Assembly: GCA_017302435.1 (NCBI GenBank)
Contig: JAFLDL010000001.1
Span: 62,001 to 126,000, forward strand
Origin: Candidatus Accumulibacter necessarius
GTDB taxonomy: Bacteria; Pseudomonadota; Gammaproteobacteria; Burkholderiales; Rhodocyclaceae
Length of the DNA: 64,000 bases
Direction of reading: 5' to 3'
Part shown: piece after piece, positions 27,715 through 35,180 of the stretch
How positions within the stretch are numbered: the first letter of the stretch is position 1
How the letters are laid out: each line of letters opens with the position of its first letter
Notes under the pieces: generated by a model
Told to the model about the DNA's origin: nothing
What the model saw: the letters and a program-made list of their open reading frames with translations, nothing else
Databases searched by the model: none
Position numbers and translations under genes: made by a program

Positions 27715-29274
27715 ATGATCGCCCAACAGCACAAGATCATGCGCCAGGTGCTGGAAGTCCGCGGCGGCTCGCGCGACGCGGCGCAACATCTCCAGACCGA
27801 GCTGCGCGACGCGTACCGCCAGCGCCTGCTGCCGCTGATCGAAGCGATCTGCTCGGAACTGAGCGCGCCGGGTCGCATCGATCGCGTCGACCGGCTGGAG
27901 ATCGATCTCGGCGAGCTGCCGCTCGAAACCTTCGAAGCCGCGCTTGTCGACAGCTTCGCGCCGGCGTTCCGCAGCCGCTTGGCCGACGCCATCGACGATG
28001 CGCCGGAGAGCGATGCCGATCTGGAGTTGTTCGACCATTTCATCCGGACTGGAACCGTTCCGTGGTGGGCCGACGTGGCCGACCGGGATCTGCTGCCAGC
28101 GGCGCTGGAGCGTTTGCTCGGGCGCGCCCCGCGAACGCTTCGGCGAACGATCGTCGCAGCAGCCGACGGCGAGCGAACGCTGGGGCGGATCGTTCGGGCG
28201 TGCTCCGATGATTTGCTCGATCAATTGGCCGCCGTGCTCGCGCCGCGCTGGACTGCCGCCTGTCCAGGGCTGGGCAGCGCCTGGATCGCCTTTTTCGGCT
28301 GGCGGCGCGAAGGGCAGGGTGAGTCGGCACGTGCGGAGCGGCATCTCCTCTGGGACGAGATCCTGCGCGCTGCGATCGCCGAGGACGTTTCGGCAACCGA
28401 GGCGCCACGTGTATTCAGTGCGGTTCTACGGCGCTTCGCCCGCCGCAGGCAACTCGACGGTCGCTCGCTGATGGCCGAGCTGCATCACGTGCTCGCTGAT
28501 GCCAGCGTGTCGGTGCCGCCCTGGACACGCGAGGTCATGGAAGCTCTCTGGCGCGCGACTGGGGGCAATCTGCTGGAAACCTGCGAAGTCACTCCGGCCA
28601 GTGAGTCGGCGAGCGCGCACGCTCTCGAGCGGCTTCCATCGGCATCGCCGGGAATTCCCATAGCTGCCGCCTCGGTAGTCGGCGGGATACTGCAGGACGC
28701 GTTGGACGCGGCAGGGGAGCAGGCGCCGAGCGCGCCGAAAAGCACCTCGCGAGTAGATCGTGCCTTCAGCGACGCCGACGCGATTTACGTCGACAACGCC
28801 GGTCTGGTCATCCTCTGGCCGTTCCTGCAGAGTTTTTTCGGCCGGCTCGGGCTCCTGGGCGAAAAGCGGCTCAGGGACGAGGCCGCCGCGCATCGGGCGG
28901 CTGGCCTGTTGCAGTACGTCGCCACCGGCGACGAGGCGCCGCCAGAGTATCTTCTGCCTTTGAACAAGGTGCTCTGCGGCCTTGCGCTCGACGAGGTGTT
29001 CGATTTCGGCGACATGATCAGCACGGACGAAGTCGAGGAATGCTCCAACCTGCTCACCGCGGTGATCGCGCAGGCACCGATACTGCACCAGATGTCGATC
29101 GCGGGCTTGCGCGGCAGTTTTCTGCTGCGCCAGGGGCAACTCAGCGCGCGCGACGGGAATTGGCTGCTGCGCGTGCAGCGCGAAACGCACGACATCGTTC
29201 TCGACCGCTTCCCGTGGAGCGTGCAGATCGTCAAGCTGCCGTGGATGGACACGCTGATGCACGTCGAGTGGTGA
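27715..29274 (+). CDS. eCIS tape measure protein (CIS_TMP, Afp14-like)
   Basis: A 519-residue protein of the contractile injection system tape-measure family. Hallmarks are the N-terminal VDRLEIDLGELPLETFEAAL, the conserved VDNAGLVILWPFLQSFFGRL near residue 358, LPLNKVLCGL, and the C-terminal end LPWMDTLMHVEW. It sets tube length and fills the lumen before assembly is complete. At 519 residues it is short, hinting at a short particle, although this family does not scale as simply as phage tape measures. Its stop overlaps the next start. Confidence 0.92.
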   Translation: MIAQQHKIMRQVLEVRGGSRDAAQHLQTELRDAYRQRLLPLIEAICSELSAPGRIDRVDRLEIDLGELPLETFEAALVDSFAPAFRSRLADAIDDAPESDADLELFDHFIRTGTVPWWADVADRDLLPAALERLLGRAPRTLRRTIVAAADGERTLGRIVRACSDDLLDQLAAVLAPRWTAACPGLGSAWIAFFGWRREGQGESARAERHLLWDEILRAAIAEDVSATEAPRVFSAVLRRFARRRQLDGRSLMAELHHVLADASVSVPPWTREVMEALWRATGGNLLETCEVTPASESASAHALERLPSASPGIPIAAASVVGGILQDALDAAGEQAPSAPKSTSRVDRAFSDADAIYVDNAGLVILWPFLQSFFGRLGLLGEKRLRDEAAAHRAAGLLQYVATGDEAPPEYLLPLNKVLCGLALDEVFDFGDMISTDEVEECSNLLTAVIAQAPILHQMSIAGLRGSFLLRQGQLSARDGNWLLRVQRETHDIVLDRFPWSVQIVKLPWMDTLMHVEW

Positions 29275-30656
29275 TGCCAAAGGGTTTCGATGTGCCTCTG
29301 AAGACAACCATCTCTTCACTGATCGAGCTCAACGCGCGCGACCTCGAACAGGAACTCGCGTGGTTCGCACGTCTGCTCGATACGCGCTTCAAGCTCTATT
29401 TCAGCCAGGAAACGAGTTACCGCAGCGTCTTCGAGGTCGCGCCGCCCGAATACGGCACTCCCGAGTCGGCCTACGCGGCTTTCCTGCGCCATTACGCGTT
29501 CTCCTTCGCCGAGCGCGTGGCGGTCGTCCTCGGCCTCGTGCCCCACCTCCGGCCGCGACTGCTCGACATCTTCCACACGAAGAACAAGACGTTTGACCGC
29601 CGGTTCACCGAGTTCGGCGGCGTGCATGATGAAAACGGCGACTTCGTGCCGACCGGCGAGACGCTCGCCTTCATCCTTGCAGGCGCCGATCTCGAAACCC
29701 GCTTCGCGCTTCAGCCGATCTTCGACCGCGACCATTGTTTCGCCCGGCACGACCTCCTGCGGCCCGTCCCGCAGAGCCGCGACGAGCCTCTGATGAAGGC
29801 GCCACTGCGCTTGTCGGCAGAGTGCCTGGGCCTGGTCACCACAGGCTACGCCCGGCGCCCCGACTTGAGCGCCGATTTCCCCGCCCGCCACATCGAGACC
29901 CAGCTCGAATGGAGCGACCTCGTGCTGCACCCCGGCACGCTCACGCAGGTTCAGGAAATCGAGATCTGGCTGCGTCATGGCGACACCCTGATGGGCGACT
30001 GGGGGATGGGGCCGAAGCTGCGGCCCGGTTACCGCGCGCTGTTCTACGGGCCGCCCGGTACCGGCAAGACGATGACCGCCTGCCTGCTCGGCAAGTCGAC
30101 CGGCCGCGAGGTGTACAAGGTGGACCTTGCTCTGGTCGTCTCGAAGTACATCGGCGAAACCGAAAAGAACCTCGCCCACGTCTTCGACCAGGCGCAGCAC
30201 AAGGGCTGGATTCTCTTCTTCGACGAGGCCGACGCGCTCTTCGGCAAGCGCACCGAGACCCGGGACGCACACGACCGCTATGCCAACCAGGAGGTCTCCT
30301 TCCTGCTGCAACGCATCGAGACCTTCGACGGCATCGCCATCCTCGCCTCCAATCAGAAAGACAACATCGACCAGGCCTTCGCCCGCCGCTTCGAGTCGAT
30401 CATCTACTTCCCGATGCCGCGCCACGAGGAGCGCTTGCGCCTGTGGCGGCAGGGATTCTCGCCAAAAGCCCTGATCGACGAAGGCGTCGACCTCGACAAG
30501 ATCGCGGCTCAGTACGAGCTGTGCGGCGGGGCGATCATGAACGTCGTTCGTTACGCGTCGTTGCAGGCGTTGGAGAGCGGCGACAGCGTGGTTACGCTCG
30601 ACACACTTCAGCGCGGCATTCGTCGCGAGCAGGTCAAGGAGGGGAAAGGGACATGA
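29274..30656 (+). CDS. eCIS AAA+ ATPase (Afp15-like)
   Basis: A 460-residue AAA+ ATPase. Walker A GPPGTGKT lies near residues 259-266, Walker B ILFFDEADALFGKR near 313-325, sensor 1 is AILASNQ and the arginine finger region is DQAFARRFESI. The first 240 residues are an alpha-helical family-specific domain. Such an ATPase is a constant partner of eCIS loci (Afp15) and is needed for particle assembly or cargo loading. The ATG at 29274 shares a base with the tape-measure stop (TGATG); the open frame upstream is ignored. Its stop overlaps the effector start. Confidence 0.94.
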   Translation: MPKGFDVPLKTTISSLIELNARDLEQELAWFARLLDTRFKLYFSQETSYRSVFEVAPPEYGTPESAYAAFLRHYAFSFAERVAVVLGLVPHLRPRLLDIFHTKNKTFDRRFTEFGGVHDENGDFVPTGETLAFILAGADLETRFALQPIFDRDHCFARHDLLRPVPQSRDEPLMKAPLRLSAECLGLVTTGYARRPDLSADFPARHIETQLEWSDLVLHPGTLTQVQEIEIWLRHGDTLMGDWGMGPKLRPGYRALFYGPPGTGKTMTACLLGKSTGREVYKVDLALVVSKYIGETEKNLAHVFDQAQHKGWILFFDEADALFGKRTETRDAHDRYANQEVSFLLQRIETFDGIAILASNQKDNIDQAFARRFESIIYFPMPRHEERLRLWRQGFSPKALIDEGVDLDKIAAQYELCGGAIMNVVRYASLQALESGDSVVTLDTLQRGIRREQVKEGKGT

Positions 30657-32938
30657 CCCCCACCGTGAAAGCCCACGCCTCGGCCAGCAAAGCAGCCAAG
30701 AACAGGGACGTAGCGTCGCTACAGTCATCCAGTGGAAAGAACAGCGCTGCGTTTGCTCCGCCGGCATATGGAATCGATTACGTCGACTTCGGTGGCAGAA
30801 CTGTGGATGGTCTTGCTCCTGGGACGGCACAGGTCGTTCAGCAGACGAGTGCAAGCAGCCCTGACCTTGTAGCCAAACGGCATGCCAGTCGCTTGATGCC
30901 GGCGCGATCACCGTCAACGGGAAACGAGTCGCACACGCTGGAAACGCTGGCACGCACCGTTCAGCGCATCGCAAGTGCGCCCGGCAATGAAGCCGCTTGT
31001 GCCATCTACCACCAGGGTAAGCGGATCGCGATCCCGCGAGAGCAGGCGCAGCAGTTGCGCGCGACCCTTGTGGCCAAACTCAAGCGTGCAGCTCAGGAGA
31101 TTCAATTGCGGTCTTCCTATTACTGGGATCGTTACAACTTGCAAGTTGCTATCAATCGCGAGTCGCCCATCGTTTCCAGTATATTGGGTTGGCTGGCCGA
31201 TGTGGAGGATCCGGCTGACGAATTGAGAACTCGATACTTCTGGCTTTGCCAGCGGGTTCGTACCCTTCAGACCCTCCTGCTGGCAGACAACTTGGTGGAA
31301 GCGGCGGCCCTTTTGGCGCCTGTCGAGCTTGTTGGCGAGGAAATTCGCCAACTGTCCCGGACATTCTACGAAGGTCACATCGAAGATGCTGAAGTCGCCG
31401 TTCACAGACTCGAATTCACCCGCGATGCATCCGTCGCTATCGCCGGGAGTATTGCAGCGGTTGTTGCTGCACCTGTGGTCACGGGCGCAGTCGGCGTGGG
31501 TGGTTTGGGAATGACTGGTGCCACCGCTACCATCGCCACGGTTGGCGGCACTGGGGTGGTCGTCGGCAGCGGCATGGCTGGGGTACGCGGTACTTCGGCG
31601 GCCGGCGGAGTTCTATTGGCGGGTGGCTCTCTCAGTGAAGCCGGTTCGGCCCTTACCGCCGAAGCCCGGCGCGGTTTTCGTGAGGGGTTTCTCAGTGGCG
31701 CTGGCGGCGCGGCGGCACGCTCGGTGGGCTTGGCGCTCAATGCAGCAGGCGGGGCGCTCGCCAGGCAGGTGGCGACACGTGTCGGTGCGGAGATGCTGAT
31801 CAACGGTACCACGACGCTGATCGATGTGCTGGCACGAGGGGAAACAATCGAGGAGGCGGCGAGCGCTGCTGTCATTGCTGTGGCACAAGCGGTGCCTGGT
31901 GCGTTGTTGGGTGGCTCTAACAATCCGGTGGTTCGCAATCTGCTCGCACCATTCACCGCCGGCGGGACGTCGTATCTTGCAGCACGCGCCAGCGGGGCAT
32001 CACCTGAGGACGCGTTGGCACAGGCGGGTGTCTCGTTGGCATCCAACATCGCAATGTCGCCGGCTTGGCACACACCGGACGCTGATGCCGCACTCGCCGA
32101 ACGCGGGCGCTGGATAGGAGCGGGCGCACCTCCGCCGCCACAGCAAGGCGCTGAATCCGGTGCGCTTCCGGCAACGGCCGCGCCAAAGTCCGAAGTGGCG
32201 CCGAAGCCGGGGAAGATAGCCGAACACGGCAAGGCCCCAGCAACGACCAAGCCGAAATCCGGCGAGGTCAAGACCGGGGCCCTGCCTCCTGATCCGGCGA
32301 CGCGCGTGTGGGTAAATACAGGCACGGGGCGTTACCACAAGCCTGATTCGCAGTATCACGGCAAGACAAAGAAGGGCCGATACATGACGCTGGCCGATGC
32401 CGAGGCCGAAGGCTATATTCAGGCAGGCGCGAAGCGGTCGTCGGGTGCGTACTCCGTGGAACGACCCAGCAAGGGCGAGCCGCGTGTCGTGATCAAGAGC
32501 TGGATCGGGGAAAGCCAGCACCGCGCCAACTTCGAGAAAGAGATGATGAGCGCCTCCGAATACGCCGTCAAGGCATGGGCGGACTTCGAGCTCACCCATA
32601 GCCAGTCCGCGGGGCTGGGCGTGGAAAGCCGCGCAGCGATCCGGCTCGCCTCGAAGCTTGTGAACCAGACTCTGCAAAACCGTGGCATCGAGCGTTTCAT
32701 GCGCGACCTGCGCGATCTGGCGGAGGGCAAGCGCTTGCACCTGACCACAGTGACAAAGACGCACGCGCGCACGCCGGCGCTTGAGTCCATTCACTATATC
32801 GTCGAGCGGCCAGAGAGCGGGCGCATGATCACTTTGTTCGAAGCAGTTATCGAGATGCAGCTCGACGGCTCAGCCAGCGCCGGCGTGCGCATGGCGGGAT
32901 CGGAGAGCTACACTTTCGGCCCGTGGTTCAAGCCTTGA
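30653..32938 (+). CDS. Candidate eCIS cargo toxin (polymorphic-toxin architecture)
   Basis: A 761-residue protein of unknown function, starting MTPTVKAHASASKAAK; the ATG overlaps the ATPase stop. Residues 1-100 are low-complexity and Ser/Ala-rich; 100-255 are helical with many charged residues; 260-340 and 370-460 are Gly/Ala-rich and hydrophobic, resembling the membrane-inserting part of polymorphic toxins; about 480-550 is a Pro/Lys-rich linker. A short YH-x-YGKTKKGRYMTLADAEAEGY motif (from residue 553) precedes a C-terminal domain of about 170 residues that I do not recognise, ending GSESYTFGPWFKP. Last position in the locus, after the ATPase, is typical for cargo. No DUF4157 metallopeptidase motif is seen. 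Confidence 0.65.
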   Translation: MTPTVKAHASASKAAKNRDVASLQSSSGKNSAAFAPPAYGIDYVDFGGRTVDGLAPGTAQVVQQTSASSPDLVAKRHASRLMPARSPSTGNESHTLETLARTVQRIASAPGNEAACAIYHQGKRIAIPREQAQQLRATLVAKLKRAAQEIQLRSSYYWDRYNLQVAINRESPIVSSILGWLADVEDPADELRTRYFWLCQRVRTLQTLLLADNLVEAAALLAPVELVGEEIRQLSRTFYEGHIEDAEVAVHRLEFTRDASVAIAGSIAAVVAAPVVTGAVGVGGLGMTGATATIATVGGTGVVVGSGMAGVRGTSAAGGVLLAGGSLSEAGSALTAEARRGFREGFLSGAGGAAARSVGLALNAAGGALARQVATRVGAEMLINGTTTLIDVLARGETIEEAASAAVIAVAQAVPGALLGGSNNPVVRNLLAPFTAGGTSYLAARASGASPEDALAQAGVSLASNIAMSPAWHTPDADAALAERGRWIGAGAPPPPQQGAESGALPATAAPKSEVAPKPGKIAEHGKAPATTKPKSGEVKTGALPPDPATRVWVNTGTGRYHKPDSQYHGKTKKGRYMTLADAEAEGYIQAGAKRSSGAYSVERPSKGEPRVVIKSWIGESQHRANFEKEMMSASEYAVKAWADFELTHSQSAGLGVESRAAIRLASKLVNQTLQNRGIERFMRDLRDLAEGKRLHLTTVTKTHARTPALESIHYIVERPESGRMITLFEAVIEMQLDGSASAGVRMAGSESYTFGPWFKP

Positions 32939-33108
32939 GACGCGTGCTCCCGAGGCGCCATGAAGGCAATACCGAACCTTGACGAAGGCATGACGCAGTA
33001 TCAGCGTTGAGACGTGCAAAAAGCGACTCCCGAAGGACAACGAAAAAGGAAAAAGGGAAAAAGAGGAAAAAGGAGAGGAAAAAGTGGTCAGACCCCTTAG
33101 CTCGTGCC

Positions 33109-33269
33109 GAGACCGACGCGCCGATGGTCGGCGCCTCGCTGGAGGTGATGGAGCGCGATAGCCGAAGAATGCGCGGCGAGCGACCGTTTGTTTTTAGCAA
33201 CATGAAGACCGAGCACAGGGGCTGTACGAGATCATTGCCTTTATCGAGGAGCACGAGCTGCTCTGCTGA
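33109..33269 (+). pseudogene. ureG: Frameshifted remnant of a second ureG 3' end
   Basis: Encodes [19 protein letters not shown], matching the C-terminal part of the intact UreG at 8186-8338, and continues FVFSNMKTE before a two-base insertion breaks the frame. Read with the frame corrected it goes on as [17 protein letters not shown] and stops. Of nine substitutions before the frameshift, seven are synonymous third-position changes, so this was once a translated, diverged allele and not a recent copying error. Nothing of the first two thirds of ureG is present. Confidence 0.9.
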
Positions 33270-33332
33270 ACAGGGGCTGGTTTTCGACCCGAGGTGGCCC
33301 CCGGGGCATTCTTGCCTGTACCGCACACGGAC

Positions 33333-33361
33333 TTGGTTAAAGACTCTTGGCCTGCTAATCT
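33333..33361 (+). promoter_or_regulatory. Possible hicAB promoter
   Basis: TTGGTT at 33333-33338 and TAATCT at 33356-33361 are 17 bases apart. The -10-like element ends only 6 bases before the hicA ATG, so a transcript from it would be nearly leaderless. Both hexamers match consensus at only about three positions. Confidence 0.3.
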
Positions 33362-33367
33362 TCGCCA

Positions 33368-33556
33368 ATGAAAGTCCGCGAGATCCTCAGATTGCTTGCC
33401 GACGATGGGTGGTTTCTCGTCGCTACTCGCGGTAGCCACCGCCAGTTCAGGCACAGTGTAAAGCCCGGCCGCGTTACCGTTGCCGGGCAGCCGAGTGATG
33501 ATCTGGCACCTGGAACCTTGGGGAGCATACTCAAACAAGCGGCATTGAGAAAGTGA
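33368..33556 (+). CDS. hicA: HicA-type mRNA interferase toxin
   Basis: A 62-residue Hic[20 protein letters not shown], then the catalytic histidine in RGSHRQF (His24), and a C-terminal [11 protein letters not shown] helix. HicA has a double-stranded RNA-binding-like fold and cleaves mRNA when free of HicB. The gene precedes its antitoxin by 7 bases. No clear ribosome site is seen upstream. GC content is lower than in neighbouring genes, consistent with transfer. The pair lies between the ureG remnant and the right copy of the 83-bp repeat. Confidence 0.93.
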   Translation: MKVREILRLLADDGWFLVATRGSHRQFRHSVKPGRVTVAGQPSDDLAPGTLGSILKQAALRK

Positions 33557-33563
33557 GGATTGA

Positions 33564-33776
33564 ATGCGTTACGCGATCGTGATCGAAAGAGCAGAAAGCA
33601 ATTTTTCTGCCTACGTCCCCGACCTTCCCGGATGTGTGGCAACCGGGGACACCTTCCATGAAGTTGAAAGTGAGATTCGGGATGCCATCGCGTTTCATCT
33701 CGATGGGCTTCGTGAAGACGGGCTTCCGATTCCGCAGCCCTCAAGCGTTGTTGAATATCTGGAAGTCGCGTTGTGA
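33564..33776 (+). CDS. hicB: HicB-type antitoxin
   Basis: A 70-residue HicB: MRYAIVIERAESNFSAYVPDLPGCVATGDT, followed by EIRDAIAFHLDGLREDGLPIP. It has the partial RNase H-like fold that neutralises HicA but is short, with no C-terminal helix-turn-helix or ribbon-helix-helix DNA-binding domain visible. Autoregulation may therefore be absent or rely on a partner. The ATG at 33564 follows GTGAGGATTGA. Confidence 0.93.
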   Translation: MRYAIVIERAESNFSAYVPDLPGCVATGDTFHEVESEIRDAIAFHLDGLREDGLPIPQPSSVVEYLEVAL

Positions 33777-33838
33777 GTCGTCAGCGGACTGGGCCTCCGA
33801 CAGTTGCGGGCATATGGCATGCACTCGGGTTCTGGGGA

Positions 33839-33887
33839 ATTTCGGGGACAGGAGAAGTCGTTAAGTTAACTATACTGTCACCGAAAT
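33839..33887. repeat. Imperfect inverted repeat with GGGGACAG/CTGTCACC ends
   Basis: ATTTCGGGGACAG (33839-33851) is matched at 12 of 13 positions by the reverse complement of CTGTCACCGAAAT (33875-33887). The 23-base centre contains TTAAGTTAACTATA. The ends match the first bases of the 83-bp repeats, so this looks like a short palindromic member of the same family. Confidence 0.65.
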
Positions 33888-33902
33888 ATCCACCGAAATA
33901 TC

Positions 33903-33922
33903 GACAGGCAATGACAGGCAAT
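33903..33922 (+). repeat. Tandem 10-bp repeat
   Basis: GACAGGCAAT occurs twice back to back and runs directly into the right copy of the 83-bp repeat. Confidence 0.75.
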
Positions 33923-34001
33923 TTGGGGACAGTATATTTAATACAGGGAAAAGCCAGCTGCACCCGTGGATTATTGCCCGAGTAGAACTGAATAACGCCT
34001 G
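33920..34001 (+). repeat. 83-bp dispersed repeat, right copy
   Basis: Same orientation as the copy at 8396-8478 and about 94 percent identical over 82 bases (AATTTGGGGACAGTATATTT to ATAACGCCTG). On the left the repeat lies 58 bases after ureG; here it lies after the ureG remnant with hicAB in between. Confidence 0.8.
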
Positions 34002-34139
34002 TGTCGAGGCTCTGGCAGCGTTGCGCGGAGGAGTTCCGGGGACAGGAGTAACCATGCCGTCACCAAAATACGGCCCACCGAAATACGGCTGAAATACCGC
34101 CCCACAGCCCGGACAGGCACCCGCCGCTTGGCTGGTGAC

Positions 34140-34475
34140 CTATGTACTTTGGGATGTCAGCTTTCTCGGTGACAGGCCTTGCTCGATCATTTCGGTTTCG
34201 AGCTTGATGCGCAGTATCAGCAGGCCACGTAGCGTTTGCCGGGCCTTGTCCTCGGCCCAGGTCGCGCGTGGTTCTTCGAGGCAGGCATGGATGGCTGGTT
34301 GGTCGGCCAGGTCGACGCCGCAGATGGCGGCGTAATGAATGATCTCGTGATCAAGCTCGTTCATTTCGTGGCTGTAGTTTTCGAAGCCGCTCATGGCAAT
34401 GGCGTCCGGCGGCCAGACTGCACGGACATCTCTGCGCGCGCTGCGGTCGATCCCGATGTGAGTCCGCGTCGTCAT
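34140..34475 (-). CDS. Hypothetical protein
   Basis: A 111-residue protein starting MTTRTHIGIDRSARRDVRAV; I do not recognise it. The chosen ATG has AAGGAG 8 bases upstream; the frame is open for 14 more codons but without such a site. It is acidic to neutral, mostly helical, with no signal peptide or membrane segment (HEIIHYAAICGVDLADQPAI, RQTLRGLLILRIKLETEMIE). It lies alone next to the repeat-rich junction, so it may be part of the island or the first resident gene beyond it. Confidence 0.55.
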   Translation of the reverse strand: MTTRTHIGIDRSARRDVRAVWPPDAIAMSGFENYSHEMNELDHEIIHYAAICGVDLADQPAIHACLEEPRATWAEDKARQTLRGLLILRIKLETEMIEQGLSPRKLTSQST

Positions 34476-34640
34476 CTTGAATACTCCTTGTGTGCGAACC
34501 AGCTTTCCCCAGCGCAAAGGGAATCACTCTTTGCAGCGCCTGGCCCGCATCGAAGGTGCTGGCGGCAAAGGTCGATGCCGTCCCGGGCCCGATCCAGAAC
34601 GGGAATCCGCAGTCACCCCGCGACGCCGGACTGTCGCCGA

Positions 34641-35180
34641 TTATAGTGACCCTGGCGCTTCGGCGCGCAGCCAGCGAATCGAGAGCTTGAAACTGCCCGC
34701 CTGCCGGTCGGCGATCATCAGGCCCACGCGGCGTATTCGCGCCGGCTCCAGTGGTGGCGCGTCTACCGGGCGGCCGCGATGGCTGGCGGTGAAATCGGCG
34801 ATGGCCAGTACGATCTCGCTCCACTGACCGGCAGGAGGCGAAAATACGGCCTGATAACTGGGCCCGTCGTAGGCGTCGTCGGTGCGTAGATTCAGCTTGT
34901 AGCGTCGCCCGTCGCCACGCACAGCGAGACGGAAGGCCCGTGCGCCAGGCGCCGAGTAATCGCCAGGCGCCGTACGGACCGAGGCGAAGCCGCCGTTGTT
35001 GGCCAGCGAGACGCTGCCCGTGAAGTCGGCATGGCCTGAGGGATCAAACAGCAGGTGACTGCTGGAGAGACCGCCCATCACGGCATCGTCCACCGCCGAC
35101 CAGGCCAGGACACTGGCGGGGGTGTCAAAAGCGACCAGCAGCCGGCTGTCAGCGGCTGATGACCGCCGCGCCTCAGGCAT
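34641..35180 (-). CDS. CIA30 family protein
   Basis: A 179-residue protein of the complex I intermediate-associated protein 30 family. The hallmark VDDAVMGGLSSSHL lies near residue 31, followed by the jelly-roll-like strands GFASVRTAP, RRYKLNLRTDD, YQAVFSP and RRVGLMIADRQAGSFKLSI. Bacterial members are carbohydrate-binding-like beta sandwiches of unclear role. It has no signal peptide. Its start overlaps the end of the lipocalin gene by 8 bases, so the two form an operon. Confidence 0.87.
   Translation of the reverse strand: MPEARRSSAADSRLLVAFDTPASVLAWSAVDDAVMGGLSSSHLLFDPSGHADFTGSVSLANNGGFASVRTAPGDYSAPGARAFRLAVRGDGRRYKLNLRTDDAYDGPSYQAVFSPPAGQWSEIVLAIADFTASHRGRPVDAPPLEPARIRRVGLMIADRQAGSFKLSIRWLRAEAPGSL

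Larger units (their letters stand above)
32939..33367. other. Junction region downstream of the eCIS cluster
   Basis: About 430 bases without an intact gene. It contains a purine-only-like A/G tract at roughly 33034-33085 (runs of GGAAAAAG), then GTGGTCAGACCCCTTAG, then the frameshifted ureG 3' remnant (33109-33269) and a possible hicA promoter (33333-33361). A 142-codon open frame at 33007-33435 strings these unrelated pieces together and is not a real gene. Confidence 0.75.
33777..34139. other. Repeat-rich intergenic region after hicAB
   Basis: About 360 bases with no supported gene, and AT-rich compared with the rest. It holds an inverted repeat (33839-33887), a tandem 10-bp repeat (33903-33922), the right copy of the 83-bp repeat (33920-34001) and a further GGGGACAG motif followed by ATACGG repeats (about 34036-34100). 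The recurrent GGGGACAG elements suggest a decayed REP/MITE-type mobile patch; no transposase remains. Confidence 0.7.

Noticed and set aside
8743-32938. Type VI secretion system or tailed prophage
   Set aside because: VgrG-, gp25- and PAAR-like genes are shared by T6SS, but there is no TssB/C pair, TssK or TssJLM; no capsid, portal, terminase, lysis or integrase gene is present. DUF4255, CIS_TMP and the Afp15-type ATPase point to eCIS.
33007-33435. A 142-codon open frame across the junction
   Set aside because: It reads from the purine tract through the ureG remnant into hicA in another frame; only the remnant part has homology.
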